The notes beneath the pieces are model-generated. The model was given only the letters and a program-made list of their open reading frames with translations. It did no database searches and was not told the DNA's origin. A DNA stretch of 64,000 nucleotides. Source: Peptacetobacter hiranonis. Its GTDB lineage: Bacteria > Bacillota > Clostridia > Peptostreptococcales > Peptostreptococcaceae. The position numbers were made by a program, and so were the translations under genes. The stretch lies in the NCBI RefSeq assembly GCF_008151785.1, contig NZ_CP036523.1:1488001-1552000 (forward strand). The letters run 5' to 3'. Positions 44,153-53,454 of this stretch are shown here, piece by piece. The stretch's first letter is position 1. Each line of letters starts with the position of its first letter.

Positions 44153-45118
44153 TTATTCTTCTATCCTCATTTGTTTTGCTATTTCTTCTGGTGGATAAGA
44201 GCTAACATACATATTTGTACTAAGTTCAAAACCGCCATAATTAAATTTTCTAGGGAATATATGTATATGTAAGTTAAAATATTCCTTAGTTTCTATTCCA
44301 TTTGGATGTGCATGAACCCATATATTAAAAGGCATTATACCAAACATCTTCTTATAATTTGCAAAAATACCTTTAAATGCATATGATAATTCATCAATAT
44401 CTAAAGAATCCAAATTCTCAAATTTCACACCTTTGTTAAAAATTATTCTAACTTCGGTTGGATTCTTACTAGCTGAAGGTATTATAGCTATAAATCTTGT
44501 TCCAGAATAAACAAGTCTTTCTTTATATTCCTTCTCATCTTTTATAATGTCTTCATATAAATTTGTATTTTCCCATCCATAATAATCATGTGCTACCAAC
44601 AATTCTTTATGTATTTCTGGTGGTATAATTGATAAAGCTGTTATCTGGGCATGAGGATGCATTAATGATGCTCCAGATTTTCTTAAAAAGTTCTTGAATA
44701 GATTTACATATTCTATTCCTCTTTGACCTATTAAATATTTATACCTATTTACATATAATTCAAACATAATTTTAAATTCTTCTTCAGACATATTGAAAAA
44801 GTTGGCATTGTGTCTATAGCTTTCTATTATTACCTCATGAACTCCAAATACCTCATCAGAACTCATATCAACTATAGGATATTTATTTTTAATAGACTTT
44901 GCAACCCATTGTCCATCAACAACTATTTCCTCTGTTGCGTCATCTGTCTGATGCTCATTTCCTCTACAGAAGGGACAATTTTCTTCGTATTCTTTTATTA
45001 TATCATCCTCTTCCATAGGCATGTTCTTTTTGACATTATCTAACGGCCTAGATGCTCTTTCTCTGGCAAATATTATAATATCATTATTTGTAGGATCAAC
45101 TCTTAGTTCTTTCTTCAA
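44153..45118 (-). CDS. GalT-type hexose-1-phosphate uridylyltransferase-like (HIT superfamily)
   Basis: A 321-aa HIT-superfamily nucleotidyltransferase. Zinc-binding start CPFCRGNEH; active-site-type motif [10 protein letters not shown]; second HIT-like half WVHAHPNG ... [10 protein letters not shown]. It resembles GalT class I. Its substrate may be galactose-1-P or another sugar-1-P, and no galK or galE is nearby. Start: TTG at 45116-45118, 7 nt after a perfect AGGAGG. An in-frame GTG at 45136 lies upstream of the ribosome site and is rejected. Confidence 0.8.
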   Translation of the reverse strand: MKKELRVDPTNNDIIIFARERASRPLDNVKKNMPMEEDDIIKEYEENCPFCRGNEHQTDDATEEIVVDGQWVAKSIKNKYPIVDMSSDEVFGVHEVIIESYRHNANFFNMSEEEFKIMFELYVNRYKYLIGQRGIEYVNLFKNFLRKSGASLMHPHAQITALSIIPPEIHKELLVAHDYYGWENTNLYEDIIKDEKEYKERLVYSGTRFIAIIPSASKNPTEVRIIFNKGVKFENLDSLDIDELSYAFKGIFANYKKMFGIMPFNIWVHAHPNGIETKEYFNLHIHIFPRKFNYGGFELSTNMYVSSYPPEEIAKQMRIEE

Positions 45119-45474
45119 GTCGGCACCTCCTAGCACAATTCTTTTTTAAAATGAAATTTATAAATTCAATTTTTATTTTATGAAATTTATTAGTTTTATT
45201 ATATCAGATTTTGATTAAAAATTCTCTTTTCTATCTGAAAAAAATCATATAAAAAGATTTATTTTCTGAAAATTAGTTATTTTTTGTTAATTATATATTT
45301 GTCAATAAATTTTGAATAAATAGGGTGTTTTTTTCAATTGTATATGTTATTATGTAAGAGGAAAAGCTTTTTTAAAAGCTACACAATATTTAATATATCT
45401 TAATTATATTACACATTATTAATTTAAAATACTAATAATGTAGTATAGAGATTATTTTAGGGGGTACTTATAAA
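45119..45474. other. Promoter-bearing spacer between galT-like gene and aminotransferase
   Basis: About 350 AT-rich bases with no gene. A perfect AGCTTTT/AAAAGCT dyad with a TT loop is at 45365-45380 and could be a regulatory site or leader hairpin of the aminotransferase. I could not assign a consensus promoter with confidence. Confidence 0.4.
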
Positions 45475-46674
45475 ATGAATAATTTTTCAAACAGAGTTAC
45501 TGCTATGCAGGCATCACCAATAAGAAAGCTAGTTCCTTTTGCAACAGCTGCAAAAGCTGACGGTGTTAAAGTTTATCACCTTAATATAGGACAGCCAGAC
45601 ATAAAAACTCCAAGAGGATTCTTCGATGCAGTTAAAAACTTCGACGATGAAGTATTAGAATATGCTGTATCTCAGGGTATACCAGAACTTATAGAAGCTC
45701 TTCAGGATTACTACAAAACTTACGATATGCACTTTGACAAAGACGAACTTCTTATAACTAATGGTGGATCTGAAGCATTATTATTCGCTATGATGGCTAC
45801 TTGCGATCCAGGAGACAAACTTTTAATACCAGAACCATTCTACACTAACTACAATGGATTTGGACAGTGTGTAAACGTTGGAGTTGCTCCAATAACAACT
45901 AAAGCAGAAAATGGATTCCACTTACCATCTAAAGAAGAAATACTTTCTAAAATAGATGATAAAGTTAAAGCAATACTTCTTTCAAACCCAGGTAACCCAA
46001 CTGGTGCTATATACAGCAAAGAAGAATTAGAAATGATAGCTGAAATAGCTATAGAAAAAGATTTATGGATAATATCTGATGAAGTTTACAGAGAATTCGT
46101 ATATGATGGATTAGAATATACAAGCTTCGGTAACTTAAAACAGGTTGAAGACAGAGTTATAATAATAGACTCAGTTTCTAAGAGATACAGTGCTTGTGGT
46201 GCAAGAATAGGATCTATAGCATCTAAAAACAAAGAACTTATAGCTCAGATAATGAAACTTTGCCAGGGAAGACTTTGTGTTCCAACATTAGAACAGATAG
46301 GTGCTGTTGAACTTTACAAAACTCCAGTATCTTACTTCAAAGAAGTTAACGATGAATACAGAAAAAGAAGAGACGTTCTTTATTCTGAATTAATGAAAGT
46401 TGATGGAGTTATATGTGAAAAACCAACTGGTGCATTCTATATAGTTGCTAAACTTCCAGTAGACAACGCAGAAGATTTCGTTAAATGGATGCTTACTGAA
46501 TTCAGAGTTGACAACGAAACAGTAATGGCTACTCCAGCTGAAGGATTCTACGCTACTCCAGGACTAGGAAGAGACGAAATAAGACTTGCTTACATCTTAA
46601 AAGAAGAAGATTTAAGAAAAGCAGCTAAAATACTTAAAGAAGGTCTTGAAGCTTACGTTAAATTAAACAAATAA
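45475..46674 (+). CDS. PLP-dependent class I aminotransferase (aspartate-type)
   Basis: A 399-aa fold-type I aminotransferase. Conserved blocks: HLNIGQPDIKTP, TNGGSEALLFA, SNPGNPTGAIYSKEEL, IISDEVYREFVY, and the PLP lysine in IIDSVSKRYSACGARIG. It is close to aspartate/alanine-type enzymes, and the exact donor is unclear. It shows strong codon bias (all Gln codons appear to be CAG), suggesting high expression. GGGGGT at 45460-45466 serves as the ribosome site. Confidence 0.92.
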   Translation: MNNFSNRVTAMQASPIRKLVPFATAAKADGVKVYHLNIGQPDIKTPRGFFDAVKNFDDEVLEYAVSQGIPELIEALQDYYKTYDMHFDKDELLITNGGSEALLFAMMATCDPGDKLLIPEPFYTNYNGFGQCVNVGVAPITTKAENGFHLPSKEEILSKIDDKVKAILLSNPGNPTGAIYSKEELEMIAEIAIEKDLWIISDEVYREFVYDGLEYTSFGNLKQVEDRVIIIDSVSKRYSACGARIGSIASKNKELIAQIMKLCQGRLCVPTLEQIGAVELYKTPVSYFKEVNDEYRKRRDVLYSELMKVDGVICEKPTGAFYIVAKLPVDNAEDFVKWMLTEFRVDNETVMATPAEGFYATPGLGRDEIRLAYILKEEDLRKAAKILKEGLEAYVKLNK

Positions 46675-46691
46675 TAAAATTTAATATATTT

Positions 46692-46723
46692 AAAAGAAGG
46701 ATATAAATTATCCTTCTTTTTTT
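46692..46723 (+). terminator. Terminator after the aminotransferase
   Basis: A perfect 12-bp stem (AAAAGAAGGATA with TATCCTTCTTTT) runs into further T on the plus strand. Confidence 0.88.
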
Positions 46724-46875
46724 ATTATTTCTTTAGATTTAATTTATTACGTCTTACTTGTTAACTTTCTTGCATTATGATATTATATTTTAGGTGTAGC
46801 ATTGTTAAAAGTTATATTGCAAATACAATACTATGCTGCAAATACAATTAAATTTGAATTTTAGGAGGTAATATT

Positions 46876-47688
46876 TTGATAGAAATACTTAAAGCCGTCC
46901 TACTTGGGATAGTTCAGGGAATAACTGAATGGCTTCCTGTAAGTAGTACTGGACATATGATTCTTGTTGATGAATTTGTAAAACTTAATTTCTCACCAAC
47001 ATTTATAAGTACATTCCTTGTAGTTATACAGTTTGGATCAATTTTAGCAGTTTTACTTATATTCTTCAAAAAATTAAATCCTTTTGACTCTAGTAAGAGT
47101 AAAGTTGAAAAGAAAGAAACTTTAAGCCTATGGGCAAAGGTAATCGTAGCAGTTATACCATCTGGTATAATAGGTGTGTTATTTGAAGAGGATATAGACC
47201 GTTTATTCTTCAATTCTACTACTGTTGCACTAGCTCTTATAATATACGGGGTTATAATGATAGTTATAGAAAATAGAGATAAAAAACCTGCAGTTTCTGA
47301 CTTCTCTGAGGTATCTTATAAGCTTGCTATAGGAATAGGTCTATTCCAGTGTCTAGCACTTATACCAGGTACATCAAGATCTGGTTCAACAATAATAGGT
47401 GCTACTCTACTTGGAGCGTCTAGATATGTTGCTGCAGAATTCTCATTCTTCCTAGCAATACCTACTATGCTTGGAGCAAGTTTACTAAAATTAGTTAAAA
47501 CTGGATTTGCATTTACAGGATTTGAATGGTTAGTATTAGGAGTTGGATCTGTTGTAGCATTTGTAGTTTCTGTTATAGTTATAAAATTCTTTATGGACTA
47601 CATCAAAAAACACGACTTCAAAGCTTTCGGATACTACAGAATAGTTCTTGGTATAATTGTTCTATTATACTTCGGATTTATTAAGTAA
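46876..47688 (+). CDS. uppP: Undecaprenyl-diphosphatase (BacA type)
   Basis: A 270-aa integral membrane phosphatase that recycles the C55 carrier made by UppS. Signature motifs: GIVQGITEWLPVSSTGHMIL at the N-terminus and PGTSRSGSTIIGATLLG in the second repeat. Start TTG at 46876-46878 after a perfect TTAGGAGG. It also confers bacitracin tolerance by family knowledge. It is monocistronic. Confidence 0.96.
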   Translation: MIEILKAVLLGIVQGITEWLPVSSTGHMILVDEFVKLNFSPTFISTFLVVIQFGSILAVLLIFFKKLNPFDSSKSKVEKKETLSLWAKVIVAVIPSGIIGVLFEEDIDRLFFNSTTVALALIIYGVIMIVIENRDKKPAVSDFSEVSYKLAIGIGLFQCLALIPGTSRSGSTIIGATLLGASRYVAAEFSFFLAIPTMLGASLLKLVKTGFAFTGFEWLVLGVGSVVAFVVSVIVIKFFMDYIKKHDFKAFGYYRIVLGIIVLLYFGFIK

Positions 47689-47705
47689 TATTGAATATAA
47701 AAAAT

Positions 47706-47750
47706 AAAGGGACTTTTATTTTGACAATATCGTCATTATAAAGTCCCTTT
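47706..47750. terminator. Bidirectional terminator between uppP and the helicase gene
   Basis: AAAGGGACTTTTA and TAAAGTCCCTTT pair around a 20-nt loop, with T-rich bases on both sides, between convergent genes. Confidence 0.8.
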
Positions 47751-47754
47751 TCTT

Positions 47755-49560
47755 TTACATATTTATTATCTTTTCACTTTCAACAGTGTCGTTTATAACC
47801 TTTATTATATCGCTTGTATCCTCGCTAAACGTTGTTACAAAACTTACATAGTCTGTAGCTCTGTTCACAGCGTGATATACCTTGTTTATATCTCCCGCAA
47901 AGTCATTCACCTGATAATCCTGGCTAGTGTCTGCTATCTTCTGATTATAAAGCATTTCTAACTCACATATTATAACAGCCTTAAACTCTAAGCTCTTAAC
48001 TGTATATATATTAGATATTGTTACACCATTTTTTCTACTTAAACTAGTAAGATTTTCATCAGATACTATTACCTCTATTCCAGCATCGTCTAATGCTTTC
48101 TTTATCATATACTGGAAATAAATAGTTTTTCCATTTTTCAATCTCTTTTTGTTAAATGGATATATTATCGCTATATCAGAGTAATCTAGTCCCTTTTTAT
48201 TCACAAAATACTCTATTTCCCAAATAACTGAACTTATCTGGTCATCTAAATCACTAACCTTTATAAGCGCTACCTGATTTTTACCAGATTCTCTTACTGG
48301 ATCTGATTCTAAAAATACATCTCTTTTTATATCAGATCTTATTTCCTTGTAGTATTTATCTGCATTCTGCCCAAGCTTATTAGAAAAATCTACAAGACTT
48401 CCTGTCTGTCTATAGTTTTTCTTTAGATTTACAATCTTATCTATGTGTATATTCTCGTATTTATTTTTGAATATATTCATATTATTTGTAAGATTTGTAG
48501 CTTTACAGTTAAATATATTGAAAATATGTTTTGTCTTGTATAAGAATTCTTCTAAGAATTTTATCTGATCCTCGCTGAAGTTTTCAGCCTCATCTATAAA
48601 AATTCCCTTGAACATTCTTTTATTTTTTATAACATTTTTAGCCTGCTTTATCAGATTTTCAAATGTTTTTTCATAGTCTTTTTTTAGCATTCCATAGTCA
48701 AATACTAGATTATACATTCTAGCTAACTTAAATACAAATGAGCTAAACGTATGAACTTCTAAATTTGATATATCGTTACAAAGCACTTCTAGTTTTTCTC
48801 TTAAATCCCCACTAGACTGCTTATTTTCCGTTATTATAAGGAATTTATGGTGTGGGTATATCTTTGATAGCTTTATAGCTCTACTAAGCATTAGAGACGT
48901 TTTTCCCGTTCCTGATGCACCATTGTAAAGAGTTGTTCCATAATGTATTGAATCTGCCTCTACAATCTGGCTATTTTCCATAACAGCTGCTGTATACTCA
49001 TATTCATTGCTAAAGAATGAAATCTTTTTAAAATTCTTATTTAGATGTAACTTACTATCTAAAATGTAGTACTCAGAACAAACATCAAATAGGAATAAGT
49101 TTAAAATTATTTCATCGTTTTCATCCTTCATATAATCATCTAAAGATTTTTCATTGTTCATAAGCATTTCAAATCCATCTTTATCGATTATATTATTTTT
49201 TACAAAGTCACCATATTCATATGGATCTTCTATACTTACATAAGGCATTACAAACATATAATCATATGATATTTGATTGTGATTTTGCTGCATTTTTATT
49301 TTTAATAAGTCGTATTCTTCGCTCATTATCTCTAAAAGTTCTTCATCCAATATAGAGAATAACTCATCAGTAGTATTCATAAACTTAAGAAATAGAACCT
49401 TGTTATCCTTTATGTAAAGCATATCAGTATTTACACCTTTAAAAGGTATAACCTTAGGAATTATCCTTCCCTCATCTTTTATCTTTTCATAAAATGTTTT
49501 TTCTATTTCTTTAAGCTTCAGGGCTTCTAATTGCGAATTTATATTTTCGTAATAGTTCAT
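47755..49560 (-). CDS. SF1 (UvrD/Rep-like) helicase-fold ATPase
   Basis: A 601-aa protein. Residues 1-200 form an N-terminal domain of unknown type. It includes a strand pattern (PFKGVNTDMLYIKDNKVLFL) that faintly recalls NERD-type nucleases but lacks their full active site. The helicase core follows: Walker A G214-ASGTGKT, Walker B GIFIDEAENF, motif IV-like NLKKNYRQTGS, and C-terminal VKSLEFKAVII with AVNRATDYVSFVTT. No classical UvrD 2B or AddA nuclease is seen. It stands alone in housekeeping DNA. The role is inferred as DNA repair or transcription-coupled (HelD-like). Confidence 0.82.
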   Translation of the reverse strand: MNYYENINSQLEALKLKEIEKTFYEKIKDEGRIIPKVIPFKGVNTDMLYIKDNKVLFLKFMNTTDELFSILDEELLEIMSEEYDLLKIKMQQNHNQISYDYMFVMPYVSIEDPYEYGDFVKNNIIDKDGFEMLMNNEKSLDDYMKDENDEIILNLFLFDVCSEYYILDSKLHLNKNFKKISFFSNEYEYTAAVMENSQIVEADSIHYGTTLYNGASGTGKTSLMLSRAIKLSKIYPHHKFLIITENKQSSGDLREKLEVLCNDISNLEVHTFSSFVFKLARMYNLVFDYGMLKKDYEKTFENLIKQAKNVIKNKRMFKGIFIDEAENFSEDQIKFLEEFLYKTKHIFNIFNCKATNLTNNMNIFKNKYENIHIDKIVNLKKNYRQTGSLVDFSNKLGQNADKYYKEIRSDIKRDVFLESDPVRESGKNQVALIKVSDLDDQISSVIWEIEYFVNKKGLDYSDIAIIYPFNKKRLKNGKTIYFQYMIKKALDDAGIEVIVSDENLTSLSRKNGVTISNIYTVKSLEFKAVIICELEMLYNQKIADTSQDYQVNDFAGDINKVYHAVNRATDYVSFVTTFSEDTSDIIKVINDTVESEKIINM

Positions 49561-49651
49561 TAAATCTCCCCCTTTATATTCTCTATTATATATTTAAACA
49601 TAAGTATCTCTATTCCCTTTTTTTATGGATATTAAATTTATATTTTATACA

Positions 49652-49681
49652 TAAAAAGCTATCTCATACGAGATAGCTTTT
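49652..49681 (-). terminator. Terminator after rny
   Basis: A perfect 12-bp stem (AAAAGCTATCTC with GAGATAGCTTTT) is followed by TATG on the minus strand. The stem itself supplies the T-run. Confidence 0.85.
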
Positions 49682-49688
49682 ACATTCA

Positions 49689-51230
49689 TTATTTTGCATA
49701 TTCTATTGCTCTAGTTTCTCTTATTATGCTTACTTTTATCTGGCCTGGATATTCAAGTCCTTCTTCTATTTTCTTAGTCATATCCCTAGCTAATAGATGT
49801 AATTCTTCATCGCTAACTTCTTCTGGTTTTACCATTATTCTTATTTCTCTACCAGCCTGTATTGCAAATGATTTTTCTACACCTTCATAAGAATTGGCTA
49901 TCTCTTCAAGTTTTTCAAGTCTCTTAATGTATGCTTCTAGAGTTTCACGTCTAGCACCAGGTCTAGCTGCTGATATAGCATCTGCAGCAGTAACTAATAC
50001 AGCTTCTATAGTCTGTGGTTCGTAGTCTCCATGGTGAGTTGACATAGCATGTATAACTTCTTTAGATTCTTTGTATCTTCTTAATAAGTCCATACCTATT
50101 TCAACGTGAGTACCTTCCATTTCATGGTCAACAGATTTACCTATGTCATGAAGAAGACCTGCTCTCTTAGCTAATTTAACGTCTACACCTAATTCAGATG
50201 CCATTATACCAGCTATATGAGCAACCTCTATAGAATGTTTAAGGACATTCTGGCCATAACTAGTTCTGTAGTTTAATCTACCAAGAAGTTTTATAAGCTC
50301 TGGATGAAGTCCATGCACACCTGTTTCAAATGCTGCCTGTTCTCCATATTCTTTTATTATGTTTTCAACTTCTTTTCTAGCTTTTTCTACCATTTCTTCT
50401 ATTCTTGCTGGATGTATTCTACCATCTGCTATAAGTTTTTCAAGAGCTATTCTAGCTACTTCTCTTCTTATAGGGTCAAATCCAGAAAGTATAACTGCTT
50501 CAGGAGTATCATCTATTATTAGATCTATTCCTGTTAATGTTTCAAGTGTTCTTATGTTTCTACCTTCTCTACCGATTATTCTTCCTTTCATTTCGTCATT
50601 TGGAAGATTTACAACTGTAACAGTTGTTTCGGCAACGTGATCTGCTGCACATTTCTGTATAGCATATCCTATTATTTCTCTAGCTTTCTTTTCAGCTTCG
50701 TCTTTTGCCTGAGATTCTACTTCTTTTATCATTATAGACATCTCACGTCTAACATCTCTTTCAGCATTTGTAAGTATGATTTCTTTAGCCTTTTCTGAGC
50801 TTATTCCTGAAATACTTTCAAGTTTTTCAAGCTGTTTGTGCTTTATGATTTCTACTTCTTCCTCTTTTTTGTCTAATGCTTTTACTTTGTCTCTAAGATT
50901 TGCTTCTTTTGATTCAAGTTCAGATGTTTTTTTGTCAAGATTTTCTTCTTTCTGTAAAACTCTTCTTTCGTACTTCTGTACTTCGTTTCTTCTTTCTCTG
51001 TTCTCTTTCTCTGCTTCTGTACGCAATTTATGAATTTCTTCTTTAGCTTCTAATAGTTTTTCTTTTCTTACTGTTTCAGAATCATGGTTTGCTTTATCTA
51101 TAATTTCTTTAGCTCTAGTTTCGGCCTGGCCAACTTTAGCTTCAGATATATTTCTTCTAACAAAATAACCTACTATTATTCCGACTATTGCGCAACCTAA
51201 CGCCACTAATATCTTATCTATGACATCCAC
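49689..51230 (-). CDS. rny: Ribonuclease Y
   Basis: A 513-aa membrane-anchored endoribonuclease that starts mRNA decay. One N-terminal helix ([16 protein letters not shown]), a long Glu/Lys coiled coil (about 30-190), a KH domain ([17 protein letters not shown]) and an HD domain ([12 protein letters not shown]). The start is unusual. The frame begins with a GTG at 51228-51230 that overlaps a perfect AGGAGGTGGA site, while the next in-frame codon at proper spacing is ATA. Either could be used, and the N-terminus needs confirmation. Confidence 0.95.
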   Translation of the reverse strand: MDVIDKILVALGCAIVGIIVGYFVRRNISEAKVGQAETRAKEIIDKANHDSETVRKEKLLEAKEEIHKLRTEAEKENRERRNEVQKYERRVLQKEENLDKKTSELESKEANLRDKVKALDKKEEEVEIIKHKQLEKLESISGISSEKAKEIILTNAERDVRREMSIMIKEVESQAKDEAEKKAREIIGYAIQKCAADHVAETTVTVVNLPNDEMKGRIIGREGRNIRTLETLTGIDLIIDDTPEAVILSGFDPIRREVARIALEKLIADGRIHPARIEEMVEKARKEVENIIKEYGEQAAFETGVHGLHPELIKLLGRLNYRTSYGQNVLKHSIEVAHIAGIMASELGVDVKLAKRAGLLHDIGKSVDHEMEGTHVEIGMDLLRRYKESKEVIHAMSTHHGDYEPQTIEAVLVTAADAISAARPGARRETLEAYIKRLEKLEEIANSYEGVEKSFAIQAGREIRIMVKPEEVSDEELHLLARDMTKKIEEGLEYPGQIKVSIIRETRAIEYAK

Positions 51231-51569
51231 CTCCTCTTTAGTATTAATAACTACTGTAAAAAACAGCAGTTTTCAGGATTCCTCCCTTAATTTTTTCATT
51301 TTCCATTTTCATATTAACTCTCATATTCCAGTATCTTAAACTTTTTAAAGAATATATTATTTTATTGGATCTAGTTAAGTTTGGATAAAATACCCTCTTT
51401 TAATTTTATAATGTTTTCATAAGCATGTCAAGATTGTGTGATTATAATACTTTCAATATATTCATCATTTTTTCACAAAATTTTCAATTATTTTTTGTTA
51501 CACTTAAATTTATACCAAAAAAAGAGAGCTATTAAACAGCTCTCTTGTATATTTTTATCTAAATTTTTA
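51231..51569. other. rny leader and recA terminator region
   Basis: About 340 bases without a recognised gene. On the minus strand an AAGGGAGG site (51281-51288 region) is followed by a hairpin ACT-CTGT/ACAG-AGT (51251-51271) and then the rny ribosome site. The recA terminator lies at the far end. The rest is AT-rich and featureless. Confidence 0.4.
51517..51546 (-). terminator. Terminator after recA
   Basis: A perfect 8-bp stem (AGAGAGCT with AGCTCTCT, 7-nt loop) is followed by TTTTTTTGG on the minus strand. Confidence 0.9.
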
Positions 51570-52655
51570 TTATTTTGCAGGATTTTCTTCTTTAACTGCT
51601 TTTGTATCTTTTTTAGTATCAGCTTTTACTTCTTCTACAACATCGTCTTCTGGAGAAGTACCATCTAAGTGATAGTAATGTCTTACTTTAGCTTCTATTT
51701 CATTAGTTAAATCCATATTATCTTCTAAGAATTTCTTAACATTTTCTCTACCCTGACCTAATTTAACATCCTGGTAGTTATACCAAGAACCAGATTTTTT
51801 AACAACATCTATATCAGCTGCTATATCTAGTAAGTCACCTATTTTAGATATACCCTGTCCATACATTATATCGAATTCTGCCTGTTTGAATGGTGGTGCA
51901 ACTTTATTTTTAACAACTTTTACTCTTGTTCTACTTCCTAAAACTTTATCTCCCTGTTTTATAGTGTCTATTTTTCTAACATCTAATCTTACAGAAGAGT
52001 AGAATTTAAGTGCACGTCCACCAGTAGTTGTTTCTGGGTTACCAAACATTATACCAACTTTTTCTCTTAACTGGTTGATGAATATTGCAACACAGTTAGA
52101 TTTCTTTATTGAACCTGTTAATTTTCTAAGAGCCTGAGACATAAGTCTTGCCTGAAGACCAACATGAGAATCCCCCATATCACCTTCTATTTCGGCTTTA
52201 GGAACTAATGCAGCAACAGAGTCGACTACTATTATGTCTATAGCACCACTTCTTATAAGAGCCTCTGCTATCTCTAGTGCCTGTTCTCCTGTGTCTGGCT
52301 GAGATATTATAAGGTTTTCTACGTCTACACCTAATGCTTTAGCATACACTGGATCTAATGCGTGTTCTGCATCTATGAATGCTGCTATTCCTCCATCTTT
52401 CTGTGCTTCTGCTACACAGTGAAGTGCAACAGTAGTTTTACCAGAAGATTCTGGTCCATATATCTCAACTATTCTTCCTTTTGGAAGACCGCCTATACCG
52501 ATTGCTATATCTAGTCCTATAGAACCAGTAGATATTGTATCTATTTCTAGAGAAGTAGCTTCTCCTAATCTCATTACTGAACCTTTACCAAAGTCTTTTT
52601 CTATTTTACCCAATGCTTCGTTAAGGGCTTTTAATTTTTCCTGATCTACACTCAT
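51570..52655 (-). CDS. recA: Recombinase RecA
   Basis: The central homologous recombination and SOS coprotease, 361 aa from the ATG at 52653-52655. Walker [10 protein letters not shown], and the conserved [14 protein letters not shown] and DNA-binding loop L2 region ([20 protein letters not shown]). The C-terminal acidic tail is intact. AGGAG (52663-52667) is 7 nt before the ATG. A GTG one codon earlier is possible but too close. The upstream region has a consensus promoter and a LexA-type box. Confidence 0.98.
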   Translation of the reverse strand: MSVDQEKLKALNEALGKIEKDFGKGSVMRLGEATSLEIDTISTGSIGLDIAIGIGGLPKGRIVEIYGPESSGKTTVALHCVAEAQKDGGIAAFIDAEHALDPVYAKALGVDVENLIISQPDTGEQALEIAEALIRSGAIDIIVVDSVAALVPKAEIEGDMGDSHVGLQARLMSQALRKLTGSIKKSNCVAIFINQLREKVGIMFGNPETTTGGRALKFYSSVRLDVRKIDTIKQGDKVLGSRTRVKVVKNKVAPPFKQAEFDIMYGQGISKIGDLLDIAADIDVVKKSGSWYNYQDVKLGQGRENVKKFLEDNMDLTNEIEAKVRHYYHLDGTSPEDDVVEEVKADTKKDTKAVKEENPAK

Positions 52656-52681
52656 CACGATTCTCCTCTCAATTTATATAT

Positions 52682-52694
52682 CAAACATTTGTTC
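52682..52694 (-). promoter_or_regulatory. LexA (SOS) box of recA
   Basis: Minus-strand GAAC-AAAT-GTTTG matches the clostridial LexA core GAAC-N4-GTTT. It lies about 20-30 bp downstream of the recA -10 box, where a repressor would block initiation or early elongation. Confidence 0.75.
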
Positions 52695-52712
52695 TATCTT
52701 TTTCATATACTT

Positions 52713-52741
52713 ATTATATCGTATAAAAACACACTCGTCAA
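52713..52741 (-). promoter_or_regulatory. sigmaA promoter of recA
   Basis: TTGACG (52736-52741), a 17-bp spacer, then TATAAT (52713-52718). Confidence 0.85.
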
Positions 52742-52851
52742 TAAATAAGATTCGTTAAAAAATTTTTATTTTTAAAACGATATAAAATATATAAATTCTT
52801 CTTCTATTTTATTTATTGACATATCAATTAAAATTTAAACAAAATTTTTAT

Positions 52852-52887
52852 AAAAAAAGAACTATTACAAAATTGCAATAGCTCTTT
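52852..52887 (-). terminator. Terminator after pgsA
   Basis: A 14-bp stem (AAGAGCTATTGCAA with TTGTAATAGTTCTT, two G-U pairs) is followed by TTTTTTTAT on the minus strand. Confidence 0.85.
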
Positions 52888-52911
52888 TAATCGATTTGAA
52901 ATAATTTAAAA

Positions 52912-53454
52912 TTATTTAGAATTCATAAATACGTGTCTATTTCCGTATAGATATTCCCATCCTGAGTAAAGAGTTAGAAGTGTAGCTATTATTAATAAAA
53001 TATTTCCTATCATTAAGATTGTCATATTTCCTAGATGTGCTCCAAATAGTAATAAAACTATTGAAACCATCTGAGTAGCTGTCTTCCATTTTCCACTCTT
53101 ACCAGCTGCTATAACAGTACCATCAGCCGCTGCTATAGCTCTAAGAATACTTACTGATAATTCTCTGGCAACTATTATTATTACCATCCAACCAGCAGCT
53201 AAATCAGCTTCTATCATACATATTAGCGTAGATATAACTAAAAGTTTATCTGCTAATGGATCCATAAATTTACCAAAATCAGTGACTAGATTATATTTTC
53301 TAGCTATTTTACCGTCTAGCATATCTGTAAGTGATGCAACTATAAATATTATACAAGCTATTAAAAACTTAGCTGGTATATCCATCATCATAACAATTAC
53401 TAGAATAGGTATAAGAAATACTCTGAATAAAGTTAATTTATTCGGCAAGTTCAT
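52912..53454 (-). CDS. pgsA: Phosphatidylglycerophosphate synthase
   Basis: CDP-diacylglycerol--glycerol-3-phosphate phosphatidyltransferase, 180 aa with four to five membrane helices. The CDP-alcohol motif DG-x2-AR-x8-G-x3-D-x3-D is in LDGKIARKYNLVTDFGKFMD. The start overlaps the rimO 3' end by 17 nt, so the two are translationally coupled. Confidence 0.95.
   Translation of the reverse strand: MNLPNKLTLFRVFLIPILVIVMMMDIPAKFLIACIIFIVASLTDMLDGKIARKYNLVTDFGKFMDPLADKLLVISTLICMIEADLAAGWMVIIIVARELSVSILRAIAAADGTVIAAGKSGKWKTATQMVSIVLLLFGAHLGNMTILMIGNILLIIATLLTLYSGWEYLYGNRHVFMNSK

Noticed and set aside
47795-48380. Helicase as part of a defence system
   Set aside because: No partner genes (nuclease, toxin, methylase) nearby, and the neighbours are uppP and rny. 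Kept as an orphan ATPase.
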